From: Fulvimarina manganoxydans
GTDB lineage: Bacteria; Pseudomonadota; Alphaproteobacteria; Rhizobiales; Rhizobiaceae
Length of the DNA: 64,000 bases
Direction: 5' to 3'
Assembly: GCF_900176465.1 (NCBI RefSeq)
Contig: NZ_FWXR01000003.1
Span: forward strand, 62,001 to 126,000
In this document: piece by piece, positions 1 through 10,054 of the stretch
Layout: each line of letters begins with the position of its first letter
Position numbering within the stretch: the first letter of the stretch is position 1
Program-made: the position numbers and the translations under genes
The notes under the pieces: model-generated
What the model saw: only the letters and a program-made list of their open reading frames with translations
Database searches by the model: none
What the model was told of the DNA's origin: nothing

Positions 1-695
1 ACACGGCCGAGATCGCGCACCGTCACGTCGCGCAAGCCGCCGGCGATCTGATAGGTCGAATCGCAGGACTGGAAGCGGGCGCGCATCGCCTCCGCCTCGC
101 GCTTGCGATTGCCAAGCAGCGCGCCGCGCTGGCCATCTGGAATGACGAAAATTACCTGCTGCAGGGTATATTCCGTGGTCGTCGGCTTTTTGCCGCCCTG
201 AGCCAACATGCGCTGGACGACGTCCTGCTCGCTCAGTCGCTCGGTGGCGCGGACGCGCTTTTGGACCGCCTGACCCCAGCCCATCTGGACGCGAATATAG
301 TCCTTGAAGCCGTCAGGTGAGAAACCGGCGCGGCTCAGGACCTGCGCGAGCTGCGCTTCGGTGAGCTTGTTGCCTTTGGCGAAGTTCGCATAGGCCGCGT
401 TCACCGCGTCGTCCGGGATGGATACACGCTGGCGCCGCATCTCCTGCTTCTTCAGAGCCTCGTCGATGAGCTCGTCGGTTGCCTTTTGCGTGGTGTTTCC
501 GCCGACACGGCGCAACTTCAGAAAGGCCGCGCGTTGGCGGATCTGATAGGTGGTGATCGGCTCACCATTGACGACGACGGCGATAGAAGAGGCGGCAGCG
601 GCGCGTTCCGGCATGACCATCGTGGAGCCAAGCGTCGTCAGGCCGAGAATGGCGACCAGAACGCCGCGCGTCATCAAGGTGGTCATCCGTGCCAT
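1..695 (-). CDS. surA: SurA-like periplasmic chaperone / peptidyl-prolyl isomerase (partial, N-terminal 231 residues)
   Basis: The reading frame is open from an ATG at 695 down to the window edge, so the C-terminus is missing. It begins with a signal-peptide-like stretch (hydrophobic residues about 8-28, then MPERAAAASS) followed by VVNGEPITTYQIRQRAAFLK, which is typical of the SurA N-terminal chaperone domain. GGAG lies five bases before the ATG. The gene is last in the run lptF-lptG-lptD-surA, with a 252-bp gap after lptD. That gap holds a perfect 9-bp hairpin at 789-809. SurA chaperones outer-membrane proteins such as LptD through the periplasm, which fits the neighbours. The isomerase domain itself would lie outside the window. 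Confidence 0.85.
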   Translation of the reverse strand, partial: MARMTTLMTRGVLVAILGLTTLGSTMVMPERAAAASSIAVVVNGEPITTYQIRQRAAFLKLRRVGGNTTQKATDELIDEALKKQEMRRQRVSIPDDAVNAAYANFAKGNKLTEAQLAQVLSRAGFSPDGFKDYIRVQMGWGQAVQKRVRATERLSEQDVVQRMLAQGGKKPTTTEYTLQQVIFVIPDGQRGALLGNRKREAEAMRARFQSCDSTYQIAGGLRDVTVRDLGR

Positions 696-947
696 CGTCA
701 CTCCATCCCCCCGCATTGCGGTCCCGGCTCGATCCAATCCGTTCGTGCCGCGCCGTCTTGCTCGAAATCTTCAAGCCGCCCGATAGCCCACGGTTTTGGC
801 AAAACCGTGATGGTCGAAGCAGAGCCCTTCGCGCCTGCCTATACGATGGCGAAAGCCCGCCTGCCAGCCTCTTCACGCGAGAAAGGCGCTTCCATCGTCG
901 CCAGAAGGTCCGCCCAAGGGAGCGGACCTCATGCGGAGCGGCGCGGA

Positions 948-3350
948 TCAGAAGCCGCTGACGTCGATCGACTGATTGAAGTCGGAGATCGTGCGCAGGC
1001 CAATCTTGAACATCACCGTCTGGGACGAGGCATCGAGCGAATAGCGATCGGTCTCTTCCCGATAGCCGACGAGCAGACTGAAGCACTCATCGGCATAGCG
1101 GATGCCGTAGCTCTGCTCGATCAGCGCGCTGTTGTCGATGTCGTAGGAGACGGCGGCAAGAGCCGACCAGTTGCGGGCGAAGTTCAGGGAACCCGTCCCT
1201 GTCACCTGGCTGCGGTCCTCATTCGATCCGTAGAGCGGCTGAGCAGCGATGTTGGAATAGCCGATCGAGGCCGATCCGCGTTCGAAATTGTAGGTTCCGA
1301 ACAAGTCCTTGCGCCGAAGCTCGAAGGTCTTTTCGTCATATCGGCCTTGGGTGCCCAAGGTGACGCCGAAGGGCGTCGTCAGGGACAGGGAGGCGACGTA
1401 GTCGGAGCGATCGGTCTCCAGGCCGGAATCATAACCGACGAAGGACAAATCGCGACCTGCGAAGGAGTTGACGCCGCCCAGATGATAGGATTGGCCGACG
1501 AGCGCGTCGATCACCCAGCCGCCGCCGAAGTCGCCGGCATAACGCACGCCCACATTGGCGCGGCTGCCGCCCTCGATCCGGTCGTAACCGGAGAATTTGT
1601 CGAGCGAGAAGAGATTGCTCGCATTGAAGACCAGTGTCGAGGCGTCCTCATTCGGCAGAAGGCCGATTCGCTGCTCGTCAGGCCGCGCGATGAACTGGGC
1701 GATCGGCTCGATGATGTGGGAGGCCGAGGCGGTCTCGATCAGATAGGGATAGCGCGCTTCGAGAGCGGCGGTCACCATGCCGCGCGTTCCGTCCTCGTCG
1801 ATATCCACGCCGCCGCCGAATGCCCGGAAATCCGACGCCTGCATGTCCGCCGTATAGATGTCGCCGCGCGCGGCGAGCGTCGGCGACAGCACCAGCCCGA
1901 CCGGCGTGTACCATGTGTCGCGCCAGGACAGGCGACCCGTCGCGCGGCTATAGTCCCCGTCGAGTGCCCGGTAGCGGTAGAAGGTCTCGTTGCCGAAGAC
2001 CTGTGCGAGCGAATCCTCCTTGTCGCGCGTCAGCGAAGCGACGTTCAGATCGAGCTTCACCTCGCCGCCGAACAGGCCTTCCTGCTCGATGCGCTCGTAA
2101 TCGAAAGTCGGGCGGACGAAGGGCTGCTGGTCATCGAGCAGCGGATCGGTCGACTGATAGTCGAATTGCTGGGCGCGCAGGTCAAAATAGCTCTGGTCGC
2201 CGAGACCGGTCAGATAGATCTCCGAAGTATGGATCTTCTGATTGAAGCCTTCGATCTCGTAGGTCCGAGCGAAATTGTCGTCGCTCTGGAAAAGCCATTC
2301 CCAACCAAAGGTCCAGCGATCGGACAGGGCGAACTGGCCCTTGGTCCCGATCATTCCCCGATCGGTATTGGCATAGTCCGGAGACAGGACGCGCGCGCCG
2401 TTGCGCACGAAATTGTCGTCCTCGAATTCGAAGCGGTCGTTCTGGCTGATGCCGGCGGCCTGAAGCGTGATGATGCCGTTTTCGAAGGCCTGCCGATACT
2501 CGACTTCCCCAAGAAAGCCCTGCTTGGTGTAATAGGTGCCCGCGACGGTGAAGTCTTTGTCGTCGGACAGCGCGACGAAATAGGGAACACGTACGCCGTA
2601 ACCGAGCTCGCTCGAGGAGTGAAAGCTCGGTGCAAGGAAACCGGATTTGCGCTTCACCGTGGGGTCCGGTGAGACAAAATAGGGTAGGTAGGCGATCGGC
2701 GCGCCGAAGAATTCGAACTGGGCGCCGTAATAGCGGATTTCCTTGGCTTCCTGGTCCCAGACGATCTTGCGCGCTTTCACCTGCCAGAGCGGGGCACGAT
2801 CCGGGTTCTCGCGACACGCCTCGCAAGCTGTGTAGACGCCGCGCTCGAAGGTCGTGACGGTGCCGTTCTCGCGCGTTGCGGCCGCGGCGGCGAAACGGGT
2901 GTTGTCCGGCGTCTCGATTCGCAAGGCCTGAACGAAGCCGTCGCGGAAATCGTCGGTCAGATCGAGCTGATCGGCATAGATGCGATTGCCGTCGGGCTGT
3001 TGCAGTTCGACATCGCCACGAGCGATCAGGCGCCGCGTCTGCTGGTCGTAGACGAGTTCGCGGGCGACCACCTTGTAGCTGCCATAGTCGATCTGGACGC
3101 CTCCGGTCGCGGTGACGACGCTGCGGTCGCTGTCATAGGTGACCGTGTCGGCTTCCAGAAAGAGCTGGGCGTCGCTCGGCACGCCCGTTGCACCGGCCGC
3201 GTCCAGCGGCACCTGCGCAAAGGCAGATCCCGTCGGCGCGCAGATCAGCACGCTGAGCACGGCAAGCGCCGTCCCGGCCCATAGGCCCGTTTTCAGTGGC
3301 GGAACGACCTTCCCCATCGGCCGCATTCCGCTCCCCCTCGTACTCGTCAC
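948..3350 (-). CDS. lptD: LPS-assembly protein LptD
   Basis: This 800-aa protein is the outer-membrane beta-barrel that inserts lipopolysaccharide into the outer leaflet. A cleavable signal peptide ends near residues 44-46 (APTGSAFAQ). An OstA-type jelly-roll region follows (about residues 65-170, with LFLEADTVTYDSDRSVVTA) and then a long LptD barrel domain. The C-terminus is FNQSIDVSGF, ending in an aromatic residue as expected for a barrel. The start could also be Met9 or Met12. The gene begins one base after the lptG stop codon, so it is almost certainly co-transcribed with lptF and lptG, its partners in the LPS transport bridge. Confidence 0.95.
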   Translation of the reverse strand: MTSTRGSGMRPMGKVVPPLKTGLWAGTALAVLSVLICAPTGSAFAQVPLDAAGATGVPSDAQLFLEADTVTYDSDRSVVTATGGVQIDYGSYKVVARELVYDQQTRRLIARGDVELQQPDGNRIYADQLDLTDDFRDGFVQALRIETPDNTRFAAAAATRENGTVTTFERGVYTACEACRENPDRAPLWQVKARKIVWDQEAKEIRYYGAQFEFFGAPIAYLPYFVSPDPTVKRKSGFLAPSFHSSSELGYGVRVPYFVALSDDKDFTVAGTYYTKQGFLGEVEYRQAFENGIITLQAAGISQNDRFEFEDDNFVRNGARVLSPDYANTDRGMIGTKGQFALSDRWTFGWEWLFQSDDNFARTYEIEGFNQKIHTSEIYLTGLGDQSYFDLRAQQFDYQSTDPLLDDQQPFVRPTFDYERIEQEGLFGGEVKLDLNVASLTRDKEDSLAQVFGNETFYRYRALDGDYSRATGRLSWRDTWYTPVGLVLSPTLAARGDIYTADMQASDFRAFGGGVDIDEDGTRGMVTAALEARYPYLIETASASHIIEPIAQFIARPDEQRIGLLPNEDASTLVFNASNLFSLDKFSGYDRIEGGSRANVGVRYAGDFGGGWVIDALVGQSYHLGGVNSFAGRDLSFVGYDSGLETDRSDYVASLSLTTPFGVTLGTQGRYDEKTFELRRKDLFGTYNFERGSASIGYSNIAAQPLYGSNEDRSQVTGTGSLNFARNWSALAAVSYDIDNSALIEQSYGIRYADECFSLLVGYREETDRYSLDASSQTVMFKIGLRTISDFNQSIDVSGF

Positions 3351-3351
3351 T

Positions 3352-4434
3352 CTAACCGTCCTCCTGGTGGAGCAGGATCGTCACCCCGAACAGGCCGGCC
3401 GCAATGACCGGAAACCAGGCCGCGACGACGGGCGGAACGATGTCGTTGCTGCCCAAGGCTTTGGCCAGAAACGTCACCACGTAAAGAACGAAGCCGGCGA
3501 TGATGCCGCCGGCGATCGTCCTGCTGGACTGGCCGGTTCGCGAGAACCGGGTCGCCACGGTCGCTGCGAGCAGCGTCATGGCGATGAACAGAGCCGGCCG
3601 GGCCAAGAGCGTATGATACTGCATGGAGAATGCCATGGAGTTAAAGCCCAAGCTCGCCGCGATCTGGATCTTTGAAGACAAATCCCAGATCGAGATCGTT
3701 TCCGGATCCGCCAGTCTCTGTTCGATATACTCGGGTCTGAGCCCTGTCGGGAGCCTGTATTCGACGACATCTCGCGGAGTGTAACCTATTCGCGTCACTC
3801 TCGGCCGGTTCAAAACCCATGCGCCATCGGTCAATTCGGCCCTCGGCGCGTCGAGCCGCTCGCTCACTTCCCCGTCATCGTCGAGGATGAAGGCGGTCAC
3901 CTGGCTCAGAATTCGGCCGCCATCGGAGACCATCTGCGCGCCGATGATCGACGAGACTCCGTCGGCCTTCTGGCGCAGCCAAGGGGTTTGGAGAGGCTGG
4001 TTGGAGGAGGTGAGACCCCGCGCGTCCGATTCGATTTGGGCTGCCACGCCCTTGGCCGCTGCCGAGAGCGGATTGTAGGCGAAGGTCGCCACCAGACCGA
4101 GGATGAACGAACCGAAGAGAAACGGCACGAGGAGTTGCCAGATCGACACGCCTGCCGCCTGCGCGACGACGAGTTCGAGTCGCCGATTGAGGGACAGAAG
4201 CGTGAAGATCGACGAGAACAGGACGATGAAGGGGAAGGCCTGTTCCATGAAGGCCGGTACCCGAAGCGCGGAAAAGGCCAGAAGTGCGGTGAAGCTCGCA
4301 TCCTCCAGGATACCGCGGCGGCTCATCTCGATGAGATCGATGAGGAAGATCAGCACGAAGATCGCCAGGAGCGTCGAGACGAAATTCACGATGTAGAGTT
4401 TGAAAAAGTAGCGGTTGAGGGTCCAGCGTTTCAC
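3352..4434 (-). CDS. lptG: LPS export ABC transporter permease LptG
   Basis: A 360-aa inner-membrane protein of the YjgP/YjgQ family. It starts MKRWTLNRYFFKLYIVNFVS and has a first membrane helix at about residues 14-34, two more near 60-125, a periplasmic domain in the middle, and three helices in the last 100 residues. With LptF and the ATPase LptB it extracts lipopolysaccharide from the inner membrane. Its ATG overlaps the lptF stop codon by four bases, which implies translational coupling. The order lptF-lptG-lptD is common in alphaproteobacteria and supports assigning this second permease as LptG. Confidence 0.93.
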   Translation of the reverse strand: MKRWTLNRYFFKLYIVNFVSTLLAIFVLIFLIDLIEMSRRGILEDASFTALLAFSALRVPAFMEQAFPFIVLFSSIFTLLSLNRRLELVVAQAAGVSIWQLLVPFLFGSFILGLVATFAYNPLSAAAKGVAAQIESDARGLTSSNQPLQTPWLRQKADGVSSIIGAQMVSDGGRILSQVTAFILDDDGEVSERLDAPRAELTDGAWVLNRPRVTRIGYTPRDVVEYRLPTGLRPEYIEQRLADPETISIWDLSSKIQIAASLGFNSMAFSMQYHTLLARPALFIAMTLLAATVATRFSRTGQSSRTIAGGIIAGFVLYVVTFLAKALGSNDIVPPVVAAWFPVIAAGLFGVTILLHQEDG

Positions 4435-5630
4435 TTGCCCGATCCTCCCGTCGCCGTTTTCAACCTGCGTCCCTGCAGGCGCTCAAGGAGCTTGGCGAAC
4501 CGAATCGGAAGGTCGCCGATCACTTGGAAGATCCGAAGCTGGCTCGGATCAATGCCTCGAACGATGAGGATCGCGTCGAACAGCGCTGCGCTCAAAGGCA
4601 GGGCAAAGACCACCAGCACGAAGAGCCGATTGTCGTTCACGAGGCTGAGGGCGAGGAAGCCGAGCGCCTTGAGCACCACCGCGCCAGCGATGCCAAGCGT
4701 CATCGCCAGATTTGTCGCCTTTCGATTGGTTTGCGGCTGTCCGGCCACCGCAACCGCCCAGAGCGCGAAGGCGATGCAGAAGAGCCAGGACGAGAATCGG
4801 TCGGTGAGCTCTTCGTCATAGCGACCGGGATTTCGCTGAAAATCGGAATTGTCGAGATTGGGCTGCAACAGCGCCCATGTCGACATTTCCGAACTTCGAA
4901 TCCAATCGCGACCGCCGGACGGTTTCAGATCGGACAGATCGAAAGCATAGGTCTGGAACTCGATGATGGAGACCGCGCTGTTGGCGCGATTCTTTCTGTG
5001 GAGCTGCCCGTCGAACAGCATCAGAACCTGCTGGCCGTCCTGGGTCTCGACGATGCTCGCTTCTCGGGCGAAATAGGTGAGATCCAGGTTCGGGTCGCGC
5101 GTATCGTGAATGAAGAGACTCTTGACCGTCGACCCTTGCGTCTCGCCGACCGAGATCACCAGATCGTTGCGAACGCGCTCGAAGCGCCCCGGTTGAAGGA
5201 AGAGCGTAATCGTATCGGCATTGATCGAGCGAATGCCGTTCTGAAATGCGCTCGATGCCATCGGGCCGATTCCATGGGCGACGAACAGCATAAACAGGCC
5301 GCCGAGAAAGCCTAGGAGCAGGATCGGCCGCGTGATCATCGCATTGGAGGCGCCGGCGGCTGCCATTGCGGACCGCTCCGAATCGGCGTTGAGCGCATTC
5401 AGCGCCTGGACCGAGCCGATCAGGATCGCGAAGGGCACCACGCCCGCCGCCAGATCCGGCAGGAGCATCAGGGCGATCCAGAAGATATTGCCGGCAGCCG
5501 ACGCGCTCGTCTTTACGATGTCGATCCGCGACAGCGCCTGAACGATCCAGACGATCAGCACCAGGGAGACGAGAGATCCCGCCGAAGCCGTGAAGGCTCT
5601 CCGGAAGATGTAGCGTTCGATAAGCGTCAT
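4431..5630 (-). CDS. lptF: LPS export ABC transporter permease LptF
   Basis: A 399-aa YjgP/YjgQ family permease, first gene of the lptF-lptG-lptD-surA run. It begins MTLIERYIFRRAFTASAGSL and has the usual plan of N-terminal helices (about 15-35, 50-75, 100-125), a periplasmic beta-jellyroll-like middle, and C-terminal helices. It pairs with LptG in the LPS-extracting LptB2FG complex. The 313-bp space to the divergent pepA should hold promoters for both directions. LptF and LptG are paralogues, so the exact label rests on gene order. Confidence 0.93.
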   Translation of the reverse strand: MTLIERYIFRRAFTASAGSLVSLVLIVWIVQALSRIDIVKTSASAAGNIFWIALMLLPDLAAGVVPFAILIGSVQALNALNADSERSAMAAAGASNAMITRPILLLGFLGGLFMLFVAHGIGPMASSAFQNGIRSINADTITLFLQPGRFERVRNDLVISVGETQGSTVKSLFIHDTRDPNLDLTYFAREASIVETQDGQQVLMLFDGQLHRKNRANSAVSIIEFQTYAFDLSDLKPSGGRDWIRSSEMSTWALLQPNLDNSDFQRNPGRYDEELTDRFSSWLFCIAFALWAVAVAGQPQTNRKATNLAMTLGIAGAVVLKALGFLALSLVNDNRLFVLVVFALPLSAALFDAILIVRGIDPSQLRIFQVIGDLPIRFAKLLERLQGRRLKTATGGSGK

Positions 5631-5943
5631 GCGGACCCAAGACGAAATGGCGAACGTCCTCCTCTCCCCCAGAGGCGTTCAAATTGCGGCGCTCGGCCCG
5701 AAAGCCGCGCAGCCACAGAGGTATGATCGAGTTTCGCCCTTCTTGGCTAACGCTCCCTCAAGCAAGATGATGAACCGTCTCTAAACCGATGTCTCCTTTG
5801 GTGCAAAGGCTTCTGACGGTCCCTAGATCGCAAGGGTGTGTTCACATCGCCGCCGCCTTGTTTCCGTGCGCGGCTTCACCATGATAGGCACCAAAGACAG
5901 GCGCTTCGGCGCGACGATCCATATGACGAAAGACAGGACGACC

Positions 5944-7449
5944 ATGGGAAGCCTTCCGACAATCCGTTTCGAGAGCTTGCGTGAGACCGGCGAGGGCGTG
6001 CTCGTCGTGCCGGCGGGGAAGGATGCGAAGGTCGCGGACGCCCATTCCGGCCTGTCCGCTCTGATCGGCAGGGCGGCGGGGACTGCCAAGTTCAAGGGCA
6101 AGGCGCTTTCGACGCTGGATCTCATCGCTCCGGCGGAGACGGGTCTCGATCGCCTTCTCATAATCGGCACCCATTCCGATGATTCGCCGCAGGAAGAGGA
6201 TTGGCTGAAGCTCGGCGGCACGATCGCGGCCAAGACCAAAGGCAGTGAAGCGGTGACGATTTCGACCGCCATGCCCGGCGAGCGTCAGGCCGAGCCGAGC
6301 GAACTCGCCGCGCTCGCGGCAGGTCTACGCCTGCGCGCTTACGAGTTCGATCGCTACAAGACGAAAAAGGGCTCCGACGAGGAAGACAGCGAGAAGGCGG
6401 CAGCCTCGGCGACCACCTATACGATCCTGGTCACCGATCCGTCCGCGATGGATGCGGCGCTCAAGCGCGAACTCGCCATTACCGACGGCACCATGCTCGC
6501 CAGAGACCTCGTCAACGAGCCGGCCAACGTGCTCGGGCCGGTCGAATTCGCCGAGCGTATCGCCGGTCTCACCAAGGTCGGGGTCGAAGTTGAGATCCTG
6601 GGTGAAGACGAGCTTCGCGATCTCAAGATGAACGCGCTTCTCGGCGTTGCGCAAGGGTCTCCGCGCCCGCCGCGCCTTGCCATCATGCGCTGGAACGGCG
6701 GAGCAGACAGCGAAGCGCCGATCGCCTTCATTGGCAAGGGCGTCGTCTTCGACACCGGCGGCATCTCCATAAAGCCCGCCGCTTCGATGGACGAGATGAA
6801 GGGCGATATGGGCGGGGCGGCGGCCGTCACCGGCCTGATGCATGCGCTTGCGGCGCGTTCGGCCAAGGTGAACGTCGTCGGTATCGTGGGCCTCGTCGAG
6901 AATTCCGTCGACGGCAATGCCCAGCGCCCCGGCGACATCGTCACCGCCATGTCCGGCACGACGATCGAGGTGCTCAACACCGATGCGGAAGGCCGCCTCG
7001 TTCTGGCCGACGCGCTCTGGTATTGCCAGGACCGCTTCAAGCCGAAATTCATGATCAATCTCGCGACCCTCACCGGCGCGATCATCGTGGCGCTCGGCAA
7101 TCATCATGCCGGCCTCTTCTCGAACAATGACGAACTGGCCGACCGCTTGATGGCCGCCGGCAAGACGTCCGGCGAAAAGGTGTGGCGCCTGCCGCTCGCG
7201 CCCGAATATGACAAGATGATCGAAGGCAAGTTCGCCGACATCAAGAATATCGGCGGCGGTCGCGCGGCCGGCTCGATCACGGCGGCGCAGTTCTTGAAGC
7301 GCTTCGTCAACGACGTGCCCTGGGCCCATCTCGACATCGCCGGCACGGCGATGGGGTCTCCCTCCAACGCCTACAACCAGTCCTGGGCCTCGGGCTTCGG
7401 CGTGCGTCTTCTCGAACGCCTCGTCGCCGACCACTACGAGACGCGCTGA
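5944..7449 (+). CDS. pepA: Leucyl aminopeptidase (cytosol aminopeptidase, M17 family)
   Basis: A 501-aa metallopeptidase that removes N-terminal amino acids from peptides in the cytoplasm. The M17 catalytic domain shows [15 protein letters not shown] and [11 protein letters not shown], and the family signature [14 protein letters not shown] carries metal-binding Asp and Glu. The frame is open upstream to 5836, but AGGAC sits just before the ATG at 5944, and this start gives the usual length of about 500 residues. Another in-frame ATG lies at 5923. holC follows after 17 bases, so the two are probably one transcript. pepA-holC is a widespread pairing. Confidence 0.94.
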   Translation: MGSLPTIRFESLRETGEGVLVVPAGKDAKVADAHSGLSALIGRAAGTAKFKGKALSTLDLIAPAETGLDRLLIIGTHSDDSPQEEDWLKLGGTIAAKTKGSEAVTISTAMPGERQAEPSELAALAAGLRLRAYEFDRYKTKKGSDEEDSEKAAASATTYTILVTDPSAMDAALKRELAITDGTMLARDLVNEPANVLGPVEFAERIAGLTKVGVEVEILGEDELRDLKMNALLGVAQGSPRPPRLAIMRWNGGADSEAPIAFIGKGVVFDTGGISIKPAASMDEMKGDMGGAAAVTGLMHALAARSAKVNVVGIVGLVENSVDGNAQRPGDIVTAMSGTTIEVLNTDAEGRLVLADALWYCQDRFKPKFMINLATLTGAIIVALGNHHAGLFSNNDELADRLMAAGKTSGEKVWRLPLAPEYDKMIEGKFADIKNIGGGRAAGSITAAQFLKRFVNDVPWAHLDIAGTAMGSPSNAYNQSWASGFGVRLLERLVADHYETR

Positions 7450-7466
7450 GGCGGGAAAGGGGCTCC

Positions 7467-7919
7467 GTGGCGGAGGTCCTGTTCTATCATTTGACCGAGA
7501 GCCGGCTCGAGGAGGCGCTGCCCGACCTCCTCGAACGCTCGCTGGCGCGCGGCTGGCGCGTCGTCGTCCAATGCGTCAGCGAGGAGCGGCGCGACGCGCT
7601 GGACCATCACCTCTGGACGTTTCGGGACGACAGCTTCCTGCCGCATGGCACCGACGGGCAGGCCTCTCCCGAACATCAGCCGATCCTGATCACGACCAGC
7701 GCGGATGAGGCGGCCAACAAACCTGATGTTCGCTTCATGGTGGAGGGCGCGACGCCCGGCGATCTGAGCGCTTATGTGCGCGCCATTTATATGTTCGACG
7801 GTCATGACAGCGAGCAAACCGACCACGCCCGCTCTCGCTGGCGCGTTGAGCAGGCGGCCGGCCATCAATTGACCTATTGGCAGCAGAGCGAAGACCGCAA
7901 ATGGGTGAAGAAGCGCTAG
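7467..7919 (+). CDS. holC: DNA polymerase III chi subunit
   Basis: A 150-aa protein with the HolC fold, starting MAEVLFYHLTESRLEEALPD. It links the clamp loader to single-strand binding protein during replication. The start is GTG, preceded by AAAGGGG. Typical features are the segment RGWRVVVQCVSEERRDALD and the C-terminal DLTYWQQ-like stretch HQLTYWQQSEDRKWVKK. It lies 17 bases after pepA and was probably co-transcribed with it. It is convergent with the ABC-F gene, and an intergenic palindromic repeat fills the space between the two. Confidence 0.92.
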   Translation: MAEVLFYHLTESRLEEALPDLLERSLARGWRVVVQCVSEERRDALDHHLWTFRDDSFLPHGTDGQASPEHQPILITTSADEAANKPDVRFMVEGATPGDLSAYVRAIYMFDGHDSEQTDHARSRWRVEQAAGHQLTYWQQSEDRKWVKKR

Positions 7920-7947
7920 GAAACTGTGGGATGCGAGGCGGCCAAAC

Positions 7948-8070
7948 TCATACCGCCGGACGAATGAATTGACCCGCTGGGTCAATCCACGCCCGGCAAG
8001 GGGCTCAAACGCCGCTCAGGCTGCCAGCGGACATTCGAAAGCGATGCTTTCATATGTCCGCTGGTATCAG
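7948..8070. repeat. Convergent-gene palindromic repeat, divergent copy D
   Basis: An element of about 123 bp between holC and the ABC-F gene. It opens CTCATAC and closes GTATCAG. Read on the minus strand it starts TGATAC, then has a hairpin with arms AGCGGACA/TGTCCGCT (8 bp). A GAGCGGCGTTTGAG segment follows, and the end is GGCGGTATGAG. The same order of parts occurs in the copies near 27.8, 28.4 and 44.2 kb, but the hairpin arms here have a different sequence. The first TGA on the minus strand is the stop codon of the ABC-F gene. Confidence 0.6.
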
Positions 8071-9983
8071 CCCGCAACGCCTTCCATCGCGGCCTCGTGC
8101 TCTTCCGACAGCGCGAGCCATTCCTCTTCCACCGAAGCCAGCGTGCGCTCGGCGTCGGCCTTCTCCTTGCCGAGCTTGGCGACGGCCTGCGGATCCTTCT
8201 GGTAGATCGCCGGATCGGCGAGGCGTGATTCGACCTCGGCGATCGTCTTTTGCAGACGCGAGATCTGAATCTCCAACTGGCTGATCTTCTTCTTCAGAGG
8301 CTTCAGCTGGTCGCGCCGCTCCGCGGCGAGCTTGCGCTGCTCTGCCTTGGTCGGACCGGCCACCACCGGCGCCTGGGCCGGCTCGTCCGTGTCCGCCTCG
8401 CCGGTCGACGATGAGCGTGCCTTGGCCAGAACCAGCCGCTTATAGTCGGTCAAATCGCCGTCGAAGCGCTTCACTGTGCCTTGTTCGACCAGCCAGAGCC
8501 GATCGACCGTTGCCTCGACAATATGCCGGTCGTGGCTGATCAGGATGACGGCGCCCGGATAGTCGTTGAGGGCGTGGATCAGGCTGTCGCGCGCCTCGAT
8601 ATCGAGATGGTTGGTCGGCTCGTCGAGAATGAGGAGATGGGGCGCGTCGATCGTCGCGAGCCCCATCAGAAGCCGCGCCTTCTCACCGCCCGAAAGTTTT
8701 TCGGCCGCCGTGTCCATCTTTTCGGTCGCAAGGCCCATCTGGGCAACGCGGGCGCGGACCTTGGCTTCTGGGGCCTCCGGCATCTCTCGGCGCACATGTT
8801 CGACGGCGCTCTCGGCCGGCCTCAGATCGTCGATCTGATGCTGGGCAAAGAACCCGACCTTGAGGCCTGGCGCCTTGGTGATCGAGCCATCGCCCGCGCT
8901 CAGACGCTCTGCGAGAAGCTTGGCGAAGGTCGACTTGCCGTTGCCGTTCTGGCCCAGAAGGGCGATGCGGTCGTCGGTGTCGATGCGCAGGTCGAGGCCG
9001 GACAGGATCGGCTTGCCGGGCTCGTAGCCGACGGAAACGCTCTGCATGGCGATGATCGGAGAGGCCGGCTGCTTCTCCGGTTCCGGAAAGACGATCGGCG
9101 TCACGCTGTCTTCGACGATCGCCTGTAAGGGGCCGAGCCGCTCCAGCGCCTTCAGCCGCGACTGAGCCTGGCGTGCCTTGGAGGCTTTCGCCCGGAAGCG
9201 GGCGACGAAGGCCTCCATATGCTTGCGCTTGTCTTCCTGCTTGGCCCGCTGCTTCTGCAGGAGTTCGATTTTCTCGGCCCGTTGGCGCGCGAAGGAATCG
9301 AAGTCGCCGCGATAGAAGGTCAGCTTCTTCTGTTCCAGATGAACGATCGAGGTGACGGCGTTGTTGAGGACGTCCCGATCGTGGCTGATGACGATGACCG
9401 TATAGGGGTAGCGCGCGACGAAATTTTCCAGCCAGAGCGTGCCTTCGAGATCGAGATAGTTGGTCGGCTCGTCGAGAAGCAGAAGGTCCGGCTGGGAGAA
9501 GAGGACGGCGGCGAGCGCGACGCGCATGCGCCAGCCGCCCGAAAAGGACGAAGCCGGACGGCGCTGCGCGGCGGCATCGAAGCCGAGGCCGGAGAGGATC
9601 GCGCCAGCACGCGCTTCGGCCGAATGGGCATCGATATCGGCAAGCCGCGTGTGGATTTCGGCGATGCGATTGGGGTCCGTCGCGGTTTCGGCCTCGGCCA
9701 TCAGCGCGGTGCGCTCCGCGTCGCCTGCGAGCACGATGTCGATCAGCGAGTCCTCGGTGCCTGGGGCCTCCTGGGCGACCTGACCGATCCGCGTGTTTTT
9801 CGGGATCTGGACCGAGCCGCTTTCGGGCGCGAGATCGCCGGTGATGACGCGGAACAGGGTCGACTTGCCGGCGCCATTGCGCCCGACGAGCCCGGCCTTC
9901 GTGCCGGCGGGCAAAGTCAGGCTGGCATGGTCGATGAGCAGGCGTCCGGCGATGCGGGCGGACAGGTCGGTGATCTGGAGCAT
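8067..9983 (-). CDS. ABC-F family ATP-binding protein (Uup/YheS type)
   Basis: A 638-aa soluble protein with two ATP-binding cassettes and no membrane domain. Cassette 1 has Walker A GRNGAGKS, signature FSGGWRMRVALA and Walker B LLLLDEPTNYLDLEG. Cassette 2 has GQNGNGKST, LSGGEKARLLMG and LLILDEPTNHLDIEA. The linker (about residues 235-290) is charged and helical. The C-terminus (about 540-630) is a Lys/Glu-rich coiled coil. ABC-F proteins act on the ribosome to relieve stalling, and some confer antibiotic resistance. The sequence alone fits a housekeeping factor better than a resistance determinant. Its stop codon lies inside the palindromic repeat at 7948-8070. Confidence 0.93.
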   Translation of the reverse strand: MLQITDLSARIAGRLLIDHASLTLPAGTKAGLVGRNGAGKSTLFRVITGDLAPESGSVQIPKNTRIGQVAQEAPGTEDSLIDIVLAGDAERTALMAEAETATDPNRIAEIHTRLADIDAHSAEARAGAILSGLGFDAAAQRRPASSFSGGWRMRVALAAVLFSQPDLLLLDEPTNYLDLEGTLWLENFVARYPYTVIVISHDRDVLNNAVTSIVHLEQKKLTFYRGDFDSFARQRAEKIELLQKQRAKQEDKRKHMEAFVARFRAKASKARQAQSRLKALERLGPLQAIVEDSVTPIVFPEPEKQPASPIIAMQSVSVGYEPGKPILSGLDLRIDTDDRIALLGQNGNGKSTFAKLLAERLSAGDGSITKAPGLKVGFFAQHQIDDLRPAESAVEHVRREMPEAPEAKVRARVAQMGLATEKMDTAAEKLSGGEKARLLMGLATIDAPHLLILDEPTNHLDIEARDSLIHALNDYPGAVILISHDRHIVEATVDRLWLVEQGTVKRFDGDLTDYKRLVLAKARSSSTGEADTDEPAQAPVVAGPTKAEQRKLAAERRDQLKPLKKKISQLEIQISRLQKTIAEVESRLADPAIYQKDPQAVAKLGKEKADAERTLASVEEEWLALSEEHEAAMEGVAG

Positions 9984-10054
9984 GGACGCCTTTTGACATG
10001 GCGCAGGGCGCGAAGAAAGCTTATTTCAATCGGGAATAGATCAGGAGAGTTCTG

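Noticed and set aside
486-2672. A 728-aa open frame on the plus strand opposite lptD
   Set aside because: It lies antisense to a clear LptD and has no recognisable domain. High GC content keeps the opposite frame open.
8067-9983. ABC-F gene as an antibiotic-resistance determinant
   Set aside because: Nothing in the linker or context points to a resistance subtype. The sequence resembles housekeeping Uup/YheS-type proteins.
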